Positions 46,719-58,592 are shown, numbered from the stretch's first letter. The stretch is DNA of 64,000 bases from Acanthochromis polyacanthus (GCF_021347895.1 NC_067132.1:5943768-6007767), one strand, 5' to 3'. Program-made: numbers and translations. The notes: generated by a model not told the origin, from the sequence alone.

Positions 46719-49700
46719 ACATTGTTGATCCTCAGGGCCAGTGACCCCCTGATTAACTTACTCAGCTGTTAGGGAATCACCGGACCAGCTCTCCATCCTT
46801 CGGGTCCGGTCCTACTGCCCCCTGAGGTCTTACTCAGAGGGATGCTGCAGAACTGTTAAGCTGGTTGACGAGGAAAATTCGCCTAGCTGTCTCACTGCCT
46901 TCATCCAGATGCCTATCCCTACTTCTTCTGATAATTAATTTAACCGAGTAGCCACTTCGGTATAGTTAAATTTAACCACCAGATACACCTGTTAACGGCA
47001 GCTTTTCCTCTCATAGATCTGGCACTTGGTAAGTTGCTAGGTTAATTCAGAGGTTATGGACATATAGACAACCTCTAGGATATGTTTATACTGGGCCAAC
47101 CTGGCCCCCATGATTAGGTAACCTTTCAGAACCTTGCTATTGTTATGCACGCAGTAATCTGACTTTTTACATCCAGAGCTAGATGTATAAGTATTCATTC
47201 AGGGATAAAAATAGCACTTGCAATTTGTTGTCTTTAATTGCAGAATAATGCTTTATTAAAACCCGTTAAAGTACGGCGGCCCGCGGGCGGGCCGTTTTTT
47301 TTATCGGTATACGCTTTTTTTAAAATAGAAGGACACTGCAAACACGATTATACAAACACTATACACACATAGAAAGCTGAGATTCTCATGAATCCGCCGG
47401 TATAAACCACTTTCAGATGTGATTACCACAGCGGGTAATATAAACACATTTATCCAACAAACAACAAGTCAAGTAAACGTGCACAGCTCACCTGTCGACG
47501 CAGTTTGGACGCTCGTTTCTGGTCATAAAAGAAGATAATCCACAAAAACCGGCCAGAACCCAAGCTTAGCCATCCAGAGGAAACAATCCAGTATAATACT
47601 TTGGCCAAAACATGTCTCGAAATAGGTAAAAAATCCAGAAAACGATCGGCTCCGTGCGCGTGCACGCGGCGCGTGGTGGCGCTGTGCGTTTCATATTCAC
47701 TGCATCTTTCTATTATAACTTTATCATACACGGTCCTATTTTCTTTGTTCGCGATTCAAAATGGATACTGGAGGCTTCTCGACCGCTTCAAACCGGACTT
47801 CAACCAATCAGGTGACTCGTTTCCGCCTACTTCGGCGATTTAGCCAACCATGGCCGAGTCTGACAGATATCGATTACATCACTTGATTGACTTGTTTCTC
47901 AGCAAATCACGCCGGAGGAAACGTTAGATTGACAGGCCTGGTAGCCAATGAGCTTGCTGAATGGCTTGAATATAAATCCCGCCTCTGCCAGCGGCTTTAT
48001 ATGATATTTCATTCGTGAGCTCCGGGCTCCACCTGCTGTTTCTCTGTATTCCTCTCAATCTGTGTGTGTGATCGACACTGAAGCCTATCTGAAGTGATTT
48101 TTTGAGTTCTTTATGAGTTTTTGGAATGAAAATGAAGTGGAAAATGAAGTGAAAAGGAATTTATACCATTCTGTAGAGAGTGTGCACAGTGTATAAAGAG
48201 TGTATCCAACATTGACAGGGGCGGAGCATATCAGTACAAATACATGTGTGAAACACTCATTTCTTGTAGTATTGCTCTGAAATTTTGACCTGAACTATGT
48301 AAGACCCCAGGCTTTTGCAATATTGTGTTTTCAAGCTGTTGCAGTGCTGCCACACTGATTTTCAGGTGTTTTATTAGGGAAAAAATGTAGGCGAGAAAAA
48401 AATTCATCCTAATTCAGTGTGTTCCAACATACATAACTCTGTGCCAGTAGCACCTAGAGTAATTCTGACTGCACTGGGTGAAAATTCAGGTTGTCAGCTT
48501 TCAAATGAGACCCCAACCATGCATGTACTCCAAACAGTTCAAGAACAGCATTCAATTTACTTTCTGTAAATCTCAGTAGAAATTTCGGGCGGAAATTGAC
48601 CAAACCTTAAAGGGTTAATATATTTTAGCAGGGCAAAAGCATAGCCAATAAATCATCAGACAGTTAATCAAACATCACTATTCTTTCAATTGTTTAACAC
48701 GACTCATTAGTGGAACTATGCTTTCATAAAAGAGAAGTAATATTCACCCAGATTACATAATTTGGAGGGAGAGCAGTCACGGTGTGGCCACACCCGGCTG
48801 CTCACCTGAGACCCGCCGGGGCCCAGGGGGAAGTGGACGGGGGTCCGACCAGATTTAGATCTGCATATATCCATTTTTGTTGTTTGGTCCAGTATTCCTC
48901 ACATGGAAAATAGAGTTCAGTAATGTTCCTTCAGACAGCATTATTTCCAGATCACAGTTCAGTAATCCTCCAACACTGCAGGAAACGCAGTACTTTGGTC
49001 CATAATTCCATCAGAACAGTTATTCCTTTGCAGATCATGTTGAATTCCCTGTCCGAGTTACGTGGTAATCATCCCCTGTGCTCAGACTGATGTCTGGATT
49101 GCACCCAGGCAGATACCCGCAACAATCTCCCAACTTGCATCTCCATCAGATGTAATTTATAGTTTACTGTATCTTTACCCCCTCCCAACTCACACACTTG
49201 CCCCATACACTGACCGCATGATCACCTCCACTTTTAAGGAACTGAAACTGTCTGTTTTGGACTGTCCAGACAGCCCATCTTGCCCCCCCCTGATCTCTCC
49301 TGTCTGCAACTCAGCACAGGCTCCTGATCAGGAAATGGAAACGCAGATGTCAGCCTCTAACTGTCGCTGGCATCCCATTGTGCAATCTTTTGGACAATGT
49401 GTACAGACTTATTAAAAAAACCCAATCTATTTTGAGTCTAGAGACCTTTACTGTGAACACTTGACCCTAGTTCACTTAACTCGTGACTTCTCACCTCAAT
49501 ACAAAGTTAAAACCCTCTTATCTTAACAGTAGTCAAATCAAAACTCTTAAAAGCATTCCCATTTCATAAAGCATAAGTTCCTCTTTTTAGTCAAATCTAT
49601 CAAAAACATCAGTTTTCACAGTGAGTCACGCTTCTGACCTCTACACTGTTTCAACATTAAAGAATGTAAGAATAGACACTTGGTTAGTTCACACTCATTC

Positions 49701-49837
49701 ATTAGGTTATGGCATAATCTGATCCTAAATCACAGGTTAGAACATCACAATGTTCCCTTATTTAGCTGTTGTTCTGTCAGAGTCTCCCCTTTGTGGCTGA
49801 TTCTGGGATCTCATATCTCCATGCTTCACAACAACAT
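46719..49837. mobile_element. Solo LTR-like insertion inside the hAT, ACAT target duplication
   Basis: TGTTGATCCTCAGGG at 46723 and GCTTCACAACA ending 49833 are the ends; ACAT occurs on both sides (46719-46722 and 49834-49837). Removing it restores a continuous hAT left end (TAGTGTTGTGACAT joined to TCACGAACGAAC). About 1.75 kb remains after subtracting the nested MITE. No retroviral-type coding region is seen. Confidence 0.6.
47258..48614. mobile_element. piggyBac-like MITE nested in the LTR
   Basis: TTAA precedes AACCCGTTAAAGTACGG on the left, and CCTTAAAGGG is followed by TTAA on the right (48615-48618). The inverted core TCATGAATCCGCCGG at 47388 links it to the 390-944 element. A minus-strand frame at 47640-47520 resembles the frame at 540-650 of that element. 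The left boundary is approximate. Confidence 0.5.
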
Positions 49838-52800
49838 TCACGAACGAACTGGTTCTTTTGAACGGCTCGTTAACATGAACGATGGGAACCGAGTCGCAGC
49901 TGGGAACCGTTCTCCCCCCCCCCCCCCAGTTACATGGGGAGAAGTACAGCCCAGCTGCGCGGTGCTTATTAGATATGCAAATAGCGTCACGCCACGTTGT
50001 GCATGCTGCCTTCACGTGAGTGCGCCAGTAAAAAAATGAAACCACAACAACACAGAAACAGTGAATGCCCCCTGCCTTGGAGAGCAGCAGCAGCAGCAGC
50101 GAGCGGTCTAAATGAGGAGGAGGAGAGTCCATGGGCGTAACGGACGCGGGGTACGTGTGGAACATGTCCCCCGCACTTTTTTCAGCCATTACAACAGCTA
50201 AACCCGTTATTAACATCCAGGAACGTGTTTTCCCGAGCCGTCGTTGAATGCACCATGAGCGCATGCTAACGCAGGTGTTCCAGAGGAGACGTGCTGCTGT
50301 GCTGAGCAGTGCTGAACGTGCGTCTGGAGTAATGTTTAGCAAACCAGCCAGAGCCAGCAAGAAGCAAAAAACTTTTGTTTTTTCTAAACAAACCGTGTAA
50401 GTTGTGTGACCTTGTTGGATGCAAACAATGTTAGACTTGTTAACTAAATGATGACAAGGTAAAACGTGGCAATATATCAATATGTTAAGCTAGTTAGCAA
50501 TAATTTAAATGTGGTTGCCTCTGTTACATTACTGCTAATTAGTTTATTCTTGGAATAAACCCAGTCCTCTTTCATTTCTGGGCAGAAGATGTGCTCACAA
50601 TTGCTCTCCATGTATTTAAGTCTTTTGGTCCCAAAAGAGGAGAGTCAGGGAGGAGAAAAAAGAATAGGCTATCTATGGTATAAATTTACAACTATTTTTA
50701 CTGCTTCTCTTTCAAATTCTATCTCAGAATTTTGATTTTCAGATTTTTAATGATTATTTTCATAACAAAGAGCAGAGTGAGGCAGGAGATGGACCAGAGG
50801 CAGTAATGTTGACCATGCAGGGTCTGCAGAGGTGAAAAAAAAAAATGTATCTATGGGTTAAAGTGATTATGAGGTTAAATTCTACTGCAATTTTTACTCT
50901 TCCTAATGCTATTTCAGAATTTTTCTTACCACATTTTTTATGTTTATTGCCATAACAGAAAGAGCAGAGTCAGGGAGGAGATGGATCAGAGGCCAGCAGC
51001 AGGGACAAGGATGTAGGGTCTTTACAGGTAAGGAGAGATTATAACTTCCTGAAAATAAGATATCTATTGCAGGGAGAAACCAGGCAGTACTGATCATTTC
51101 ATGTTCAGTGTTTGGCACCTTTGGCTACTCGTCCAGTAGATGTTCAAGGGACATTGTTGTCAACTCAACTAGAGTTTGGCCACTAAAACTTTAGATTTTA
51201 TAGTTTAAAGTTTTATGCTTTATAGTTTAAAGAACTAGCCTAGTTGGTCCCCTGGTATTGCACTGTGGCTGTTAGGGATTATGTGGTTCTTTAGCCACTA
51301 AGGACGGTGCGATTAAATGTGAAAGAATGATAAATCGCTCTGAAAAATTTGTCCCCCTCACTTCTGAGATGGTGGTTACGCCCATGGGAGAGTCAGTCCG
51401 TCGTCGTTGACAAAATGAGCCAATTAAGGAAACGAAGCAGCATTTGGATGCATTTTTCTCTCGTGGCAGACAGTAAGGGTAAATGCAGTATGTGTCAAAA
51501 AAATATTTCTCAGTCAGGCTCCACAAATAATTTGCACAGACACCTGAAAACTCAACATTCAACAGTAAAAGTGGCAGACTTTAAAATCTAATCTACACGT
51601 GTCAAATAAGGTTATAATCAATATTTCAGAATAATTCAAACTCATATTGGTGGGATATCTAAATTCATTCCTCCCAGTGATTATTTCCAAGATTAAATGA
51701 GTGAAGGCCAGACTGGCTTTTTAAAATTTAATAAATATAAAAATGAGCCAAATGAGCCAGTTTTTTGAACGGCTCACCAAGATCCAGCTCCCCTCAAAGA
51801 GCCATAAATCCCATCTCTAGCCAGGACTGCCTCTGTGTCCGTCTGGAATGGACCTGCATGAAGCAGACCAGCAGAGAGGAAAGGGATAAAGTGGTGACAA
51901 AGGCCAAAGAAGAGGCTAGTGTGCTGCTGAGGTCTGGCCGCGTTTATACCTACCAGCTCCTCCAGGACATTTTGGGCGCCAAAGACCCTCTCAAGAGGTA
52001 TGTGGCAAAAACAATTATTTTAATCAATCATTTCTTCTTTCCATGAATCAACAGTGCTAACTGTCTTATTTTTAATTTTAAAGGCTGATTGAGGAGCTGC
52101 AAAGGAGGAAGAACGTGGTGACCAATGTGCCATCAGTTCCATCCACCGCCGCCCAGCTCCCTGATGAACAGGCCGGGCCTTCCACTGCCACGGGCCGGCC
52201 TGACTCCCCTGAGGAGTCGAGTGACGTTCCAAGCGAGAGCAGTGGGGAGACTTTTCAGTGGTAAGAGCTCATTCACCTCAACAAACTTCTGGTGTTCACA
52301 TTTCTTTGCATATGTGTGTGAGAATTGACGTGATCTAACTGTAGTGTGAATTTTTCTAATTGCAGCAATCCCAACCCGGAGTGGAAAAGTCACAAGAGGG
52401 TGCGGATGACTGATCTGGGGCTCTACAAAAAACATTCCCTGGACCATCCTCTTTTAAAAGAGTATGCTGTTTATCTGCACAAAGACCTCAGCATTGAGAA
52501 TTTCAAGCAGGAGGTGAGCAATTCCTTAAAATGTTGAATGATACATTTGTTTCAGTATAGCCATGACTGCAAAGGCATTTGCTGTAAATGTGTAACATTT
52601 ACGTTTTGTTTCTCCTCAGATTGACAACGTGGCACGCTTCCTCTTTTTCATGGATCCTGCTGAACCCTCCCTCATGTTTGTGCGGGAACGGGAGAATACG
52701 CAGGAGTACCTGCGGAAGCTTTCAGACGCCACACTGAGCAAACAAACTCAGCTCAACTATCTGAAGAGCTTGAAGAGGTTTGTAACATTCATTTTTCTCC

Positions 52801-52871
52801 ATGTGACTCAGAATCCTTTTATTATCATTAAGCACATGCTGTCATACAGACAAGCTGTTGTCACCTGCCAC

Positions 52872-53107
52872 AGCTGCCACCACACTTGACTCCCCCCACG
52901 GAACCGACGACGGCCGTCGATCCCCGGCTCACCCTCTCCAGAACCAGACCAACCTCCAGGTGCATTCTGAACTCACCCCGGACCCACTTCCTCTGCCAAT
53001 AACGCTGTTTGCTAATAAATCTCCTTAAATCTCCATTCCTGCCTCAGAAATGTGTTCCTCTGCTTGAGTCCAACCTAAAACCATGACAAACTGGGCAACA
53101 TGTGATT
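52872..53107. other. Insert in intron 5 of copy N2, unclassified
   Basis: After the shared ACCTGCCACAG the sequence departs from copy N1. It contains CGACGACGGCCGTCGATCC and an AATAAATCTCC signal near 53015 and ends CCATGACA, which looks like an LTR or LINE 3' end. I cannot define it better. Confidence 0.35.
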
Positions 53108-53202
53108 AATGATAATAAAAGGATTCTCATTCACATGGAGAAAAATGAATGTTACAAACCTCTTCAAGCTCTTCAAATAGTAGAGCTGAGTTTGTTTGCC
53201 AA
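53108..53202 (-). pseudogene. Inverted fragment of recombinase-gene exon 5 and intron 5
   Basis: The reverse complement of this segment matches 52736-52832 (end of exon 5, the GT donor and intron start) with few changes. It lies only about 280 bp from the sense copy, forming an inverted repeat. Confidence 0.75.
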
Positions 53203-53222
53203 GTTTGGCGTCCTGTCTGGGC

Positions 53223-54902
53223 TACCTGGTTGATCCTGCCAGTAGCATATGCTTGTCTCAAAGATTAAGCCATGCAAGTCTAAGTACACACGGCCGGTAC
53301 AGTGAAACTGCGAATGGCTCATTAAATCAGTTATGGTTCCTTTGATCGCTCTACCGTTACTTGGATAACTGTGGCAATTCCAGAGCTAATACATGCAAAC
53401 GAACGCTGACCTCCGGGGATGCGTGCATTTATCAGACCCAAAACCCATGCGGGGTGGCCCCTCGGGGCGCCCCGGCCGCTTTGGTGACTCTAGATAACCT
53501 CGAGCCGATCGCTGGCCCCCCGTGGCGGCGACGTCTCATTCGAATGTCTGCCCTATCAACTTTCGATGGTACTTTCTGTGCCTACCATGGTGACCACGGG
53601 TAATGGGGAATCAGGGTTCGATTCCGGAGAGGGAGCCTGAGAAACGGCTACCACATCCAAGGAAGGCAGGCAAATTACCCACTCCCGACTCGGGGAGGTA
53701 GTGACGAAAAATAACAATACAGGACTCTTTCGAGGCCCTGTAATTGGAATGAGTACACTTTAAATCCTTTAAAGCTGCTGTCCGGAGTTTCCGTTTGTTT
53801 TCAATTTATGTATCATTTTTTAAAAAAGCTTAAATGTGTTAGTCTAGTTCGATACTATAATATAAAGTTAGTATAACGCGATATGAAAATTTATTCCTGA
53901 GCTCCGCCTTCCTCTCATAGACCCCCATGTTATTCCAAAAAGCGCCGGTCGCTGCCGACCAATCAAGTTCGAGCTTCAGCTTTGTCATGCTGTCAATCAA
54001 CGGTTACGCGCACAGCAAGCAAGCCCATGCAGAGGTGGGCGAGCTACGCACTACGCAACCGCGCGCACATTTGTTTTGCTTGTGGAGGAGAGAGCATCAG
54101 GGATCAGCAACTTCCAGAAAAGTTACCAATCCCACGGCTTGTCAGGCCAAGAGACTGCAGGATGTTTTTTGGCTCGGGGTGCTCGTGTCGCTCCCCGACC
54201 ACGGCCTCCATAGCCCGCCTGACGGCTTCGTTTAGATGCCCGACCTCTGGAGGAAGATGTTGGGGCGTCTGGGACATACTCTTCGTCAGAGGAGTCATGC
54301 AATTCTGAACTCCAGATAGAAATAAATAAACAATGTAACACATATACACGCGTAAATGCACTAAGTTTGATAAACAACGTCATCCAGAGGGATACACGAG
54401 TGTAATCACATATTGAAACTTTACTCGTTCGTCCTAGCAGATTCATGTTATTTTGGTATTAGGACAAGTTAGACTCAATACAGCATTCTAACGTAATTCC
54501 TTTATTATTTACTAAATGTAAAAGAGTGGAAAACAGCAAAACAGGCAAGATGCTGCAGCACTCCGGGCACTCCTCTCATGTACTGCGCGCGTGCACAAAT
54601 AAAGGGTCGAAATCAGAGGGAGGGACCAACAGTTTGGGGAGACACTGCGATTCAAACTCCAGACAGCAGCTTTAACGAGGATCAATTGGAGGGCAAGTCT
54701 GGTGCCAGCAGCCGCGGTAATTCCAGCTCCAATAGCGTATCTTAAAGTTGCTGCAGTTAAAAAGCTCGTAGTTAGATCTCGGGATTGAGCTGACGGTCCG
54801 CCGCGAGGCGAGCTACCGTCTGTCCCAGCCCCTGCCTCTCGGCGCCCCCTCGATGCTCTTAGCTGAGTGTCCCGCAGGGTCCGAAGCGTTTACTTTGAAA
54901 AA
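53223..54902 (+). rRNA. 18S rRNA gene 5' fragment, interrupted
   Basis: It begins TACCTGGTTGATCCTGCCAG, the 5' end of eukaryotic 18S rRNA, and runs colinear through CCATGCAAGTCTAAGTAC, CTACCACATCCAAGG and GTACACTTTAAATCC to 53772. It resumes at 54676 with CGAGGATCAATTGG, CAGCAGCCGCGGTAATTCC and the variable V4 region, stopping at TTTACTTTGAAAA (54902). About 780 bases of the roughly 1.85-kb gene are present. The 3' half, 5.8S and 28S are absent, and a transposon sits within, so it is an orphan rDNA pseudogene rather than an active unit. Confidence 0.92.
53769..54675. mobile_element. TTAA-target DNA transposon inserted in the 18S fragment
   Basis: The element 53773-54671 (899 bp) has ends AGCTGCTGTCCGGAGTTT and the inverse of AGCTGCTGTCTGGAGTTT (17 of 18 matching). 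TTAA flanks both ends (53769-53772 and 54672-54675), and removing one copy restores 18S exactly. TTAA targeting is shared by the piggyBac and Kolobok superfamilies. A minus-strand frame at about 54315-54125 (SSDEEYVPDAPTSSSRGRA) could be an acidic transposase N terminus, but no catalytic domain exists. Confidence 0.85.
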
Positions 54903-54916
54903 GTAAACGCTCGTAT

Positions 54917-55530
54917 TGTGCCAGATGATAATGGCAGGTCTTGAATGATTATGTTCTGTCACAAAGAAAACAGGTGGAGACTATGCTGAATATAATGTAA
55001 AGTAATTTATTTAACCAAATAAATCACTAACAAAACAAAGAATTATTGATGAAACACAGTCCACCAAATCAAAGAAAAACCAAACATATTACTCTAAACC
55101 AGGGGTGTCAAACTCAGTTCCTGGAGGGCCACTATCCTGCATGTTTTAGATGTCTCCCTCTTCCAACACACCTGATCCAAATGATCAGGATCGTTATCAG
55201 GCTTCTGCAGAGTTTGATGATGAGCTGGTCATTTGAATCAGGTGTGTTGGAAGAAGGAGGCCAGGTGGGAAGCCAGAGCCAGACTGACTGCTCTGAGCAG
55301 CATTTTTCAAAGCTAACCCAGTTGCCACTCCCCCACTTCAGAGAATCAGTCATCTCATTCACATTATATTATATATATATATATATATATATGTGAAAAA
55401 AATATATAATATACAAGTCACACAGCTTTATCTTATTGTAACTCTCCCTTACATTATCAGATTTTACTCAGTCAACCCTAACCCTTCATCAAAATTAAAG
55501 TGTTGTACCTCAAATGAAAGCTTACATTCT
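54917..55530. repeat. Tandem segment, copy A
   Basis: Starts GTGCCAGATGATAATGGCAG and matches 56186-56800 with small indels. It includes a GGGGTGTCAAACTCAGTTCC MITE. A (TA)n tract lies at 55364-55391. Confidence 0.8.
55100..55280. mobile_element. MITE with GGGGTGTCAAACTC end
   Basis: CAGGGGTGTCAAACTCAGTT followed by GAGGGCCACTATCCTGCATG, CAACACACCTGATCC and, in inverted orientation, GAATCAGGTGTGTTGG: the common fish hAT-type MITE. A second copy lies at 56380-56560. Confidence 0.65.
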
Positions 55531-56185
55531 GGCCTTTGTAGCAATAGTAAACTTGTATTTGTGCCACAAACCATGTGCTTACAATGGCCAGTTTAGTGTG
55601 GACTATTTTCATGCACTGTCGGTCAGACAGCCTGAAATCCCATATATTGGAAAGGCTGTTTTTACAAGCTAGCTTATGCAAACCCTTGAGTGTGCTCAGA
55701 TTGTGGCCTTTCCAATGAGACCACACTTGTTCATATCAAAAGCTGTGGCAGGTGACAAGAGCTTGGAGAACTGGGACCGATGGGATGACCCATTCACTTA
55801 AGTGGAGATGTTTGAGCACAAATGCAGAAGGTTTCCCAACTTGGGGAAAATTGATCACAGGCCATTGTAAGTACAAATTCACTTGTTACTCCCTCTGAAC
55901 CAAACATACTTCTTTAAACAAAAAGGAAAAACCCAATTAATCTGAGATGTGGAACATCCAGTCAGGTGGGAAGCCAGAGCCAGACTGACTGCTCTGAGCA
56001 GCACTTTTCAAAGCTAACCCAGTGGCCACTCCCACTTCCTTCCAGGTGCGAGCAATCCTTCATGATGATCTTCTGCAGCACCAGGACTTGGAGGATTCTC
56101 CTTCATCCATCACAATGATAGATTCTGAAATGTGCATTCTGATAGTCTTACAGTCAGAGAGATCATTTTAGTTTTAAACCATACT
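55531..56185. other. Spacer between tandem copies
   Basis: Contains another partial copy of the GCCAGAGCCAGACTGACTGC unit near 55975. No gene. Confidence 0.5.
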
Positions 56186-56800
56186 GTGCCAGTTGATAAT
56201 GGCAGGTGTTATATTACTGAATGATTGTTACGTTCTGTAACAAAGAAAGCAACAACAGGTGGAGACTATGCTGAATATAATGTAAAGTAATTTATTTAAC
56301 TAAATAAATGACTATAATAAAACAAAGAATTAATCAAACATAGTTTACTAAATCAAAGAAAAACCAAACATATTACTCTAAACCAGGGGTGCCAAACTCA
56401 GTTCCTGGAGGGCCACTATCCTGCATGTTTTAGATGTCTCCCTCTTCCAACACACCTGATCCAAATGATCAGGATCGTTATCAGGCTTCTGCAGAGTTTG
56501 ATGATGAGCTGGTCATTTGAATCAGGTGTGTTGGAAGAAGGAGGTCAGGTGGGAAGCCAGAGCCAGACTGACTGCTCTGAGCAGCATTTTTCAAAGCCAA
56601 CCCAATTGCCACTCCCCCACTTCAGAGAATCAGTCATCTCATTGACATTATGATATTATTATTTATATATAAGAAAAAAAATATATAATATACAAGTCAC
56701 ACAGCTTTATCTTATTGTAACTCTCCCTTACATTATCAGATTTTACTCAATCAACCCTAACCCTTCATCAAAATTAAAGTGTTGTACCTCAAATGAAAGC
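56186..56800. repeat. Tandem segment, copy B
   Basis: Second copy of 54917-55530, about 1.27 kb downstream. Its end (about 56818) adjoins the resumed intron 5 of copy N2. Confidence 0.8.
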
Positions 56801-57179
56801 TTAACTTCTGTTTGATATGAACAAGTTTAGGCTTTTTGGTCAAACTCTGAGCTTTACACTGATGTGTAACACTGAAGGATTTGCACAAACTAGCTGGGGA
56901 AAAACAGACTTGCAAATACATTGAAATTCAGGGCCTCTCACAGAAACAGTTGCACAGTTGTTTTTATACGTGTGTGTGATAACTGATTGGCTTGTATTTT
57001 CATTTTGCTTACAAATGTCCAATGTGTTTTTTACTTTGTTGAGCAGATTCCTGACCCACCGGATCACGAACACGGACATGTTTAGGACCGATGCAGGTCT
57101 CCACAATGAGGCCAAGCAATACATGGATTTTATCGGTTCTTTGCAGAAGCAACTGGCGAAGGGTGTCAGCAAGGAAATC

Positions 57180-57570
57180 AAACCAATGTATTTCAAGCGG
57201 AGGACTTTTCGTGCCACTCAGAATGTATTTCAAACGAATGGGTATATTATATTTTTAATGTAAAAGCGTTGTGAATCCAACGCTGTATTTTGCATTACAT
57301 CATCCCATATTTATAATGTGATGCCTTTATTTTTGCTGCAGGATTTGGGTATTTGAGATTAAAAAATGTTACTGTTAGTTTGCAAACAGGTTTGATTTTG
57401 TTTTCATATCTGAATCTTAATCACACCTGAATAGAACGTTTAATTAATCAAATATTTCTCGTGTGCCATGTTTCTCCTCGGTCAGATTTAAGCGAGTTAG
57501 GGAATTTTTGAATGGGTATATTATATTTTTAATGTAAAAGCGTTGCGAATCCAACGCTATATTTTGCGTT
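57180..57570 (+). mobile_element. GGTCTCAC-family repeat, truncated copy
   Basis: It contains CAATGTATTTCAAGCGGAGG, AATCCAACGC and the ATTTTGCATTACATC block, in common with 61160-61560 and (inverted) 11770-12100. A stretch around TATATTATATTTTTAATG is present twice (57242 and 57517). It starts exactly where recombinase exon 6 is cut off. Confidence 0.6.
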
Positions 57571-58592
57571 ACATCGTCAATCTGTGTATGGTTCGCTCAT
57601 TCGTTTTTCCGTTTCAAAATAAAATGAGAAACAAATAATCGTTTTTTTTTTTTGTTCTAAAATGGAATTCAAAAAATAGAGAGGAGAAAAAACACTCTAT
57701 TTTTACTAATTTTAAGGTTTGAACAAACATAAAAAAGCCTTTTCCCATTTGGAAGCTACTGGCAGAACTGGAAGTCAAAGTGAGAATTTGTGGCGACTTG
57801 ACTTCACTTCCCTGTCTCAAACTCTGTACCACGTACTGTGTAAACTGTTATAGTCCGTTCTATCTTCTCAAGAAGCGTACACACTTATCCCTTTTACAAC
57901 CCAACCGAGTTATAGACTTTAATAAAACTTCGGGGTGTAAGGTACATTCAGCTCGGTCTGACAACTCAGGCGGTGTCACAGACAAACAAGTCCGTGTGTC
58001 AATAGGGTTTTGAATGTTGGCATGAAGTCACATGACCTTGTAGTTGACCTATCCCCTCTTAAGTTTGTCCCATAGTATGAAGTCCAGATACTTAATGCCT
58101 CTCCCCCCCACGGCCTGCCAGATATCTGTATCTCCAAGGATACAGAAACCATTTAAGGGTTAAAAAACGTTAGTGTGTGTTTGTTTGCATCGTTTTAAAA
58201 AAAACAAAAACAAAAAACAATTCACGAACTGACTGGAATATTGTTTCATATGCAGGGCAATGCAATTCCGTATGATATTATATTGATATCACTTTTATTC
58301 ATCATTTACTTTTTATTTTGGCGATGTTATTCCATGACCCCTGACCCCTAACCCCTAACCCCCCCAACCCATTCCCCGGGAGAAGAATCTGCCCTTTCTC
58401 CGCTAACCCCTTTCCAGGTAGGATTGTCACTGCACTGCTGGTGTTTTGTTATCTATCTCATCAAGCACATGGTATACGTATTAAAGCAATGATTCATTAT
58501 GGTTTCAGGTATTAAATCTGACCATACGGAAATGATATTGTACTTTTTGTGCCTAAAAATAGCAATGTTTTGTAACGTTTGTCTAGCTAGCT
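57571..58592. other. Non-coding stretch
   Basis: AT-rich; a telomere-like CCCCTAACCCCTAACCCCCC run occurs near 58346-58368. I recognise no gene. Confidence 0.5.

Larger units (their letters stand above)
46701..51827 (+). mobile_element. hAT element with BED-finger exon, carrying nested LTR and MITE
   Basis: The insertion 46709-51819 is flanked by a perfect 8-bp GCCAGGAC duplication (46701-46708 and 51820-51827). Ends are TAGTGTTGTGA and TCCCATCTCTA, imperfect inverted repeats; GAACGGCTC occurs near both ends. Without nested elements the hAT is about 2.0 kb. A solo LTR lies 14 bp inside the left end. An exon near 51411-51591 encodes a BED zinc finger (SSIWMHFSLVADSKGKC, CSMCQKN, NLHRHLKTQH), but no catalytic domain follows. 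Repeated short modules with AAGAGCAGAGT lie at 50768 and 50959. Confidence 0.75.
46301..57179 (+). pseudogene. Tyrosine recombinase-SET gene, copy N2 (5' part), multiply interrupted
   Basis: Exons 1-5 match copy N1 almost base for base: 46301-46314, 46657-46708 continued at 51828-51997, 52084-52260, 52366-52513, 52620-52777. Exon 2 is split by a 5.1-kb hAT insertion (46709-51819). Intron 5 is broken at 52872 and resumes at about 56818. Exon 6 (57047-57179) ends abruptly at ...SKEI, where a MITE begins. Recombinase catalytic exons and the SET domain are missing. The near identity to N1 indicates recent duplication, with all interruptions later. Confidence 0.75.

Noticed and set aside
49758..50480. 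A 240-codon open frame on the minus strand
   Set aside because: It runs across the LTR/hAT junction at 49833 and a poly-C run, has no recognisable domain and is not supported by splice signals.
53361..53603. Open frame in the 18S segment
   Set aside because: It lies entirely inside the 18S rRNA gene fragment.
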